From Phycisphaerales bacterium (GTDB lineage: Bacteria > Planctomycetota > Phycisphaerae > Phycisphaerales > UBA1924): a stretch of DNA of 64,000 bases. The position numbers and the translations under genes were made by a program. The stretch's first letter is position 1; each line of letters starts with the position of its first letter. The stretch covers positions 248,001-312,000 of the forward strand of contig JANQQR010000023.1 of assembly GCA_028289195.1 (NCBI GenBank). The letters are read 5' to 3'. The notes beneath the pieces are model-generated. The model made no database searches, was not told the origin of the DNA, and worked only from the letters and a program-made list of their open reading frames with translations. Positions 58,707 to 64,000 of this stretch are shown piece after piece.

Positions 58707-61700
58707 TCATTCGCCGTTTTCGGCCGTTCCCGGCGCCGCCTTGCCCGTGAGCTTGCCGAATCCCTCGCTGATGTGCTGGATAACCAGGTAGAGCATGGGA
58801 ACCGCCACAACGCTGATGATGGTGGCCGCCACCATCCCGCTGAAGACCGTGGTGCCCAGCGAGATCCGGCTCTCGGCACCGGCCCCGGAGGCCAGCAGCA
58901 GCGGGAGCACGCCGAGGATGAAGCTGAACGCCGTCATCAGGATGGCGCGGAAACGCAGGCGGGCGGCGTCGAGGGCGGCATCGAAGATGCTCTTCCCACC
59001 CTCACGTTCGACCTTGGCGAACTCGACGATGAGGATCGCGCTCTTGGCCGACAGGCCGATCAGCAGGACGATCCCGATCTGCACATAGGCATCGTTGGCC
59101 AGCCCCCCGATCATGAGGCCGGCGACGGCGCCGAGCAGAGCGGTCGGCACGGCGAGCACGACGGACACCGGGATCGACCAACTCTCGTACTGGGCCGCGA
59201 GCACGAGGTACACGAGCACGATCGCAAAGATGAAGATGATCGTCGTGCCACCCTGGGCGATCTGCTCCTGGTAGGAGAGGTCGGTCCAGGCGTAGCCCAT
59301 CGAACTGGGCAGTTCCTCGCCGAGCATCTGCTCGATCAGCGCCATCGTCTGGCCGGAGCTGTAGCCCGGCGCGCCCGAGCCGTTGAGCTTGGCGGCTGGG
59401 TACACGTTGAACCTGGTCACGGTCTGGGCGCCGAGGGTCTCCTCGACGTTGAGGAGACTGCCGAGCGGCACCATGCCGCCGTCCGACGTGCGCACGCGGA
59501 GCGCGTTGATGTCTTCGGGCTCAGCGCGGAAACGGGCGTCAGCCTGCGCACGCACCTGGAAGATGCGCCCGAGGAACGAGAAGTCGTTGACGTAGGCCGA
59601 GCCGAGGAAAGCCCCGAGCGTGTCGAAAACATCCTGCAGAGGGATGCCCATCGTCTTGACCTGCTCGCGGTCGATGTCGGCGTAGAGCTGCGGCACGCGG
59701 GCGCTGAACGTCGTGAACATCGCCTGGATCGCCGACTGCGTCTGCGACGTCTGGATCAGCCCCTGCACCACGTTGTCCAGATTCTCCGACCCCGTCGCGG
59801 CCTGATCCTGGACGTAGAGCGCAAAACCGCCGGCGTTGCCGACACCGGGCAGCGATGGCGTCAGCAGCGGGACGCCGACCGCCTCCTGGATCTGCCCGAG
59901 TTCGCGCCTGAGGTGCGCGACGATGCCGTCCTGATGGAGCTCCGGTGTCGCGCGGTTGTCCCAGTTGTCGAAGATGACGAACGCGGTGCCGCCGTTGGAC
60001 GAGTTCGACGAATCGAGCAGACTGAAGCCCGCGACGGTGATGCAGTCGGTGACACCCGGCGTGGACAGGGCGATCTCGGAGACGCGCTCCATGACCTTCT
60101 CGGTCCGCGCGAACGCGGCGCCGTCGGGCAGCTGGACATTGACGAAGCACCAGCCCTCGTCCTCTTGAGGGACGAAGGCGCTGGGGATCTGGCTGAACCC
60201 GTAGCCCGAGAGGACCACGAGACCGAAGAACCCGGCCACACCGAGCGGCGCGATCCGGAGGAACAGGCGAACGATGCGCGTGTACACGTTCGTCGTCGCG
60301 TCGAAGGCCTTGTTGAACATCCGGAACGGCAGCGCCGGCTTCTTCGGCGTCGGCCTGAGGATGACACCCGCCAGCGCGGGGCTGAGCGTGAGGGCGTTGA
60401 TCGAGCTGAACACGGTCGCGATCGCGATCGTCAGCGCGAACTGGCGGAACAGCTGCCCGGTGATGCCCGGCATGGCCGCCGTCGGCAGGAACACCGCCAG
60501 CAGCACCAGCGTCGTGGCGATGACGGGCCCGCTGACCTCCTTCATCGCCAGCTCGGCCGCTTCCTTCGGTGTGACGTCGCTCTCGTCGAGGTGTCGCGTC
60601 ACGTTCTCGACGACGACGATGGCGTCGTCGACCACGATGCCGATCACGAGCACCAGGCCGAACAGCGTCAGGATGTTGAAGCTGAAACCGAGAGCCAGCA
60701 TGACCGTGAAGGTGCCCACCAGCGAGACCGGGATGGTCAGGGCGGGGATCAGCGTGGCCCGGAAGCTCTGGAGGAACACGTAGACCGTCGCCACAACGAG
60801 GATGAGCGCGACGAACAGCGTGATCACCACCTCGGTGATCGAGGCGCGGATGATGTCGGTCGAGTCGTAGACGTTCTGGTACTCGACGTCGACGGGGAAC
60901 GCCTCGGAGAGGCGGTCCATCGTCCGGATCACCTCGTCGCGCAGCTCGATCGCGTTGGCGCCCGGGAGCTGGTAGATCGCGATCGACGCCGAGGGCAGGC
61001 CGTTGTAGAGCGAGTTCTGGACGAGCGACTTGGATCCGAGCTCAACGCGCGCGACGTCGCGGATGCGCGTGAGCTCGCTGCCCTCGCCGCCCTTGATGAC
61101 GATCTGCTCGAACTGCTCGGGATCCGACAGCCGGCCCTGCGTGTTCACGGTGAACTGGAACGACTGGCCCTCGGGGGCCGGCGGGGCGCCGATGGTGCCC
61201 GCGGCTACCTGGACGTTCTGCTCGCGGACGGCGGCGAGCACGTCGTTGGTTGTGATGTCCCGCTGCTCCATCAGCGCGGGGTCGAGCCAGACACGCATGC
61301 CGTAGTCGCCGGCGCCGAAGATGAACACGTCGCCGACGCCGGGGACACGCGCGATCTCGTCCTTGATGCGCAGGGTCGCGTAGTTGTTCAGGAAGAGGTC
61401 GTCGTAGGTGCCCTCGGGGGAATAGAGGCTCAGGAGCAGCGTGATCTCGACCGATTTCTTCTTGGTCGACACACCCTGACGCATGACCTCTTCGGGCAGC
61501 ATCGACTGGGCGATCGCGACGCGGTTCTGGACGAGCACCTGCGCCATGTCGACGTCGGTGCCGACGGCGAACGTGACGGTCAGGGTCATCTGTCCGTCGC
61601 TGGTGCTCACCGAGGACATGTAGATCATGTCCTCGACGCCGTTGATCTCCTGCTCGAGCGGCGTCGCGACTGTCTCGGCGACGGTTTCGGCGTCGGCACC

Positions 61701-61853
61701 CGGGTAGCTGGCGGTCACCTCGACGGTCGGCGGGGCGATCTCGGGGTACCGGCTGATCGGCAGGACTGTGCCGGACACCGCGCCGATCAGGGTGATCACG
61801 ATCGAGATGACGCACGCGAAGATCGGGCGCTGGATGAAGAACTTGCTGAACAT
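58707..61853 (-). CDS. RND multidrug efflux permease (HAE1/AcrB-type)
   Basis: A 1048-aa protein with the standard RND layout: TM1 then a large periplasmic loop, six helices, a second loop and five further helices. The N-terminus MFSKFFIQRPIFACVISIVI is typical. Proton-relay residues are present: DD in GIVVDDAIVVVENV and K in LSAKSAILIVEFAK. No insertions or truncation. It begins 6 nt after the adaptor gene. No outer-membrane channel gene is adjacent, so a channel encoded elsewhere, such as 19925-21499, must be used. Confidence 0.96.
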   Translation of the reverse strand: MFSKFFIQRPIFACVISIVITLIGAVSGTVLPISRYPEIAPPTVEVTASYPGADAETVAETVATPLEQEINGVEDMIYMSSVSTSDGQMTLTVTFAVGTDVDMAQVLVQNRVAIAQSMLPEEVMRQGVSTKKKSVEITLLLSLYSPEGTYDDLFLNNYATLRIKDEIARVPGVGDVFIFGAGDYGMRVWLDPALMEQRDITTNDVLAAVREQNVQVAAGTIGAPPAPEGQSFQFTVNTQGRLSDPEQFEQIVIKGGEGSELTRIRDVARVELGSKSLVQNSLYNGLPSASIAIYQLPGANAIELRDEVIRTMDRLSEAFPVDVEYQNVYDSTDIIRASITEVVITLFVALILVVATVYVFLQSFRATLIPALTIPVSLVGTFTVMLALGFSFNILTLFGLVLVIGIVVDDAIVVVENVTRHLDESDVTPKEAAELAMKEVSGPVIATTLVLLAVFLPTAAMPGITGQLFRQFALTIAIATVFSSINALTLSPALAGVILRPTPKKPALPFRMFNKAFDATTNVYTRIVRLFLRIAPLGVAGFFGLVVLSGYGFSQIPSAFVPQEDEGWCFVNVQLPDGAAFARTEKVMERVSEIALSTPGVTDCITVAGFSLLDSSNSSNGGTAFVIFDNWDNRATPELHQDGIVAHLRRELGQIQEAVGVPLLTPSLPGVGNAGGFALYVQDQAATGSENLDNVVQGLIQTSQTQSAIQAMFTTFSARVPQLYADIDREQVKTMGIPLQDVFDTLGAFLGSAYVNDFSFLGRIFQVRAQADARFRAEPEDINALRVRTSDGGMVPLGSLLNVEETLGAQTVTRFNVYPAAKLNGSGAPGYSSGQTMALIEQMLGEELPSSMGYAWTDLSYQEQIAQGGTTIIFIFAIVLVYLVLAAQYESWSIPVSVVLAVPTALLGAVAGLMIGGLANDAYVQIGIVLLIGLSAKSAILIVEFAKVEREGGKSIFDAALDAARLRFRAILMTAFSFILGVLPLLLASGAGAESRISLGTTVFSGMVAATIISVVAVPMLYLVIQHISEGFGKLTGKAAPGTAENGE

Positions 61854-61859
61854 CTCGGG

Positions 61860-63008
61860 CTACTCCCCCGCCTGCTCGGTCGGGGAGACCGGAGCGCCGG
61901 GCCGGGCGCGTTGCCAGCCGTTGACGATGACCCTGTCCGTCGCCTCGAGGCCAGCCTCGATAACGCGGCCCTCGGGCACCAGCGGGCCGGTTGTCACGCC
62001 GCGTCGTTCGACGATGTTCTCATCATTGACCACCAGCACGTACGAGCCGGCGACGTCGCGCCCGACGATCTCGGGCGGCACGAGCATGGCCTGCCCGGTC
62101 GAGCGGGTGACCCGGACCCGGGCGAAGAACCCCGGGAAGAGCTCATTGTCGGCGTTGTCGAATACCGCCCGGAGTTCGATCGTCCCGGTGTTCGGATCGA
62201 CCGTGTTGGATACGAAGTCGATCCTGCCGATGCCGTCGTGATCACGCCCGTCGGCGAGGGTCAGCAGCACGTCGACCTCATCGCGCCGGTCAGAGTCCCG
62301 GCCGTTCTCTTCGACGAGCTGGAGCAAGTCCCGCTCGTTGATGTTGAAGTAGACGTGGATCGGGTCGTAGCTCAGCACGGTCGTGAGCAGCGTCGCCTCG
62401 TTGGCGCCGACGAGGTTGCCCGCGTCGACGAGCTCGCGGTTCACGCGCCCGGTGACCGGAGTCTCGATCTGCGTGTAGCTGAGGTTGAGTTCCGCCTCGC
62501 GGACCATGGCTTCGGACTCGACCACCGAGCCCGCGGCGGCTTCCTGGTTGGCCTCGGCTTCGAGGACCTCCAGGTCGCTCGCGGCGTCCTGTGCCGCGGC
62601 CCGCTGCACGCGCTCGAGGGTGGCCTCCATCAGCGTGAGCGCCGCTCGCGACTGCGCCAGGCGGCCCTGCGCCGACTTCAACTCGGCCTCGAACTGGTCG
62701 CGCTCGATCGTGAACAGCAGGTCGCCCTGCTCGACCTCGAGCCCGGGTTCGAATTCGACGGATTCAAGGTAGCCGCGGACACGCGCCCGGATCTCGACGG
62801 ACTCCAGCGCCTCGAGGCGGCCAGGGCTCTCGAGGAACCGGGTGATCTCCTGCACCTGGGGCGTCGCCACCGTCACTGCCGGGGGAGGCGGCGCGACGAA
62901 CTCGTTCGACGCCCGGTCGCACGCGCCGAGCGAAGCCGCGAGCGCGCAAAGGCCGCAGAACGTGGCGGATAGGTGAACGCGCCGGGGCGCGAAGCAGACT
63001 CTGGGCAT
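61860..63008 (-). CDS. RND periplasmic adaptor lipoprotein
   Basis: A 382-aa protein. ATG 63008 with GGGAGG upstream. The leader ends AASLGAC (lipidation site about residue 30). Family features: IRARVRGYLESVEFEPGLEVEQGDLLFTI, a coiled hairpin (about residues 90-165), YTQIETPVTGRVNRELVDAG and the barrel segment GTIELRAVFDNADNELFPGFF. It should link the RND permease to an outer-membrane channel. Divergent from the DUF481 gene by 111 nt. Confidence 0.94.
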   Translation of the reverse strand: MPRVCFAPRRVHLSATFCGLCALAASLGACDRASNEFVAPPPPAVTVATPQVQEITRFLESPGRLEALESVEIRARVRGYLESVEFEPGLEVEQGDLLFTIERDQFEAELKSAQGRLAQSRAALTLMEATLERVQRAAAQDAASDLEVLEAEANQEAAAGSVVESEAMVREAELNLSYTQIETPVTGRVNRELVDAGNLVGANEATLLTTVLSYDPIHVYFNINERDLLQLVEENGRDSDRRDEVDVLLTLADGRDHDGIGRIDFVSNTVDPNTGTIELRAVFDNADNELFPGFFARVRVTRSTGQAMLVPPEIVGRDVAGSYVLVVNDENIVERRGVTTGPLVPEGRVIEAGLEATDRVIVNGWQRARPGAPVSPTEQAGE

Positions 63009-63119
63009 TGCAAACCTCCCGAACTCGCGGAATCTCAGCGGGGAGAGTATCGCCCGCCCAGCTTTCTGTCATGGTTCGTGCCCCACGGCGACCGGATCCG
63101 CTACCTTGGCCGCCGAGTC

Positions 63120-64000
63120 ATGGCGACGAGGCGTTTCAAGAGGATCTGTGCGCTGGCTGCGGGCGCGACCGTACTCGCGGCCGCCCCCGCATCATCGGGA
63201 GAGCCCGGAAGCGTACACCGGCGCCAGATCGATGTGTCGTTCCTCGCGCAGGACGCGCCACCTGAGTCGCCGGCGGCGCGGGGCTCCAAAGAGGCGCCGG
63301 CACCCGCGTCCGACGAGTTCGACTGGGTGCAGCTCACGAACGGCGAGTGGGTCAAGGGCGAGATCGTGGAGCTGCTGGACGACACGTTCGTCTTCGACAG
63401 CGACGAGTTCGGGGAGCGGGAGATCGACTGGGACGACGTGGCGGCGGTCTACTCGAGCAGGTTCAACCGGCTCGGCCTCCGCGACAGGACGATCGTGCGC
63501 GGCGCGATCGTGATCGAGGACGATCTGGTGCGTGTCACCCCGCCCGAGGGCGAGCCGATCGAGTTCGACCGGTCGCAGCTGCGCACGATCGTCCCCGGCC
63601 AGCGCACGCTCCGGGGGCTGTGGTCCGGGCGGCTCAGCCTCGGGACGACCCAACGGAGCGGCAACGTCGATCAGCTCGACATCTCCGGCCTCGTGCGCCT
63701 TGAGCGCCGCGACGTCTACTCACGTCTCCGGTTCGAGTACACCGGCGAGTACGGCGAGGTCGACGGCGGCAAGACCGCGAACCAGCACACCGCGACGCTG
63801 ACCTTCGACCGCTACCTCAGCGACCGCTACTTCTGGCGGGTCATCGGCCTGACAGGGTTCCGGGACGAATTCCAGAACATCGATTACCGGTTCACCCCCA
63901 GCACGAGCATCGGTTACGACGTGATCGATACCAGCAGGACCGAGTGGACCGTCAACGCCGGTTTCGGTTGGCAGTTCACGCGTTTCATCGATCCGGCGGA
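63120..64000 (+). CDS. DUF481-type outer-membrane protein, 3' end outside window
   Basis: 293 codons are visible from ATG 63120, and the frame is open to the window end. A signal peptide is present (MATRRFKRICALAAGATVLA, cleavage near ASSG). Residues about 65-160 form a beta-rich periplasmic-type segment (WVQLTNGEWVKGEIVELLDD, EIDWDDVAAVYS). From about residue 175 the DUF481 barrel starts (WSGRLSLGTTQRSGNVDQLD), with aromatic strands such as SDRYFWRVIGLTGFRDEFQ. DUF481 proteins are outer-membrane barrels, some salt-induced. Function unknown. Truncated here only by the window edge. Confidence 0.85.
   Translation, partial: MATRRFKRICALAAGATVLAAAPASSGEPGSVHRRQIDVSFLAQDAPPESPAARGSKEAPAPASDEFDWVQLTNGEWVKGEIVELLDDTFVFDSDEFGEREIDWDDVAAVYSSRFNRLGLRDRTIVRGAIVIEDDLVRVTPPEGEPIEFDRSQLRTIVPGQRTLRGLWSGRLSLGTTQRSGNVDQLDISGLVRLERRDVYSRLRFEYTGEYGEVDGGKTANQHTATLTFDRYLSDRYFWRVIGLTGFRDEFQNIDYRFTPSTSIGYDVIDTSRTEWTVNAGFGWQFTRFIDPA

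Noticed and set aside
58638..62972. 1444-codon plus-strand open frame opposite the RND pump genes
   Set aside because: It is antisense to two well-supported genes (permease and adaptor) and rich in Arg, Asp and His as expected of a shadow frame in GC-rich DNA. No motifs or leader.

Overview
The window is a high-GC chromosomal segment that most resembles a marine planctomycete of the Phycisphaerae type. This rests on secreted proteins with a C-terminal PTPGALALLG/arginine-cluster sorting tail (4828-5541, 7069-8001), a huge surface protein ending in a dockerin-like pair of Ca-binding loops, many beta-helix and lipoprotein genes, a formylglycine sulfatase, and many twin-arginine (RRxF) leaders. 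TGA is a normal stop codon here. No phage, IS element or CRISPR array was seen.

Layout. 1-8 kb: surface and secreted proteins (mosaic adhesin, PEP-CTERM-like protein, exported M24 peptidase, trypsin-like protease). 8-17 kb: isochorismatase-like hydrolase, katG, then a four-gene minus-strand operon (aconitase X large and small subunits, BKACE/DUF849 enzyme, halohydrin-dehalogenase-like SDR) preceded by an AraC-type regulator. Three of the four enzymes carry Tat leaders. 17-27 kb: a plus-strand efflux island (lipoprotein alpha/beta hydrolase, FUSC-like permease, NodT-type outer-membrane factor, DUF1656, HlyD adaptor, CPA1 antiporter, and two paralogous lipoproteins with a small lipoprotein-like protein between them). 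27-29 kb: a second aconitase X pair, again with a Tat leader. 29-37 kb: barrel protein, a large hybrid histidine kinase with two CHASE3 domains, nucleotidyltransferase, hpf, a 2-phosphoglycerate-kinase-like gene and nhaR. 37-47 kb: sulfatase, a TlpA-like lipoprotein with an in-frame TGA in place of the first active-site Cys, TRIC/UPF0126 channel, YdcZ, Na/Pi transporter, aquaporin, Tat-targeted old yellow enzyme, HIBADH-like dehydrogenase, sulfotransferase. 47-49.4 kb: beta-lactamase-family gene between a tRNA-Asp gene and a diverged copy of that tRNA's 3' part. 49.5-64 kb: beta-helix protein, polA overlapping a GlmU-like gene, HAD phosphatase, M19 dipeptidase, TlpA/TPR protein, RND pump, and a DUF481 outer-membrane protein cut by the window end.

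The most noteworthy observations are: (1) a probable selenoprotein, a TlpA-like lipoprotein with a UxxC site and a bacterial-SECIS-like hairpin 33 nt after the UGA; (2) an apparently exported catabolic module built from aconitase X, BKACE and a halohydrin-dehalogenase-like SDR, with a second aconitase X pair 11 kb away; (3) a two-box DNA element (9 bp and 12 bp, identical 24-bp spacing) found upstream of both hpf and the 2-PGK/nhaR divergent pair; and (4) a tRNA-Asp 3'-end duplication flanking one gene.

All functional names come from motif recognition and remembered family knowledge. No database search was run.
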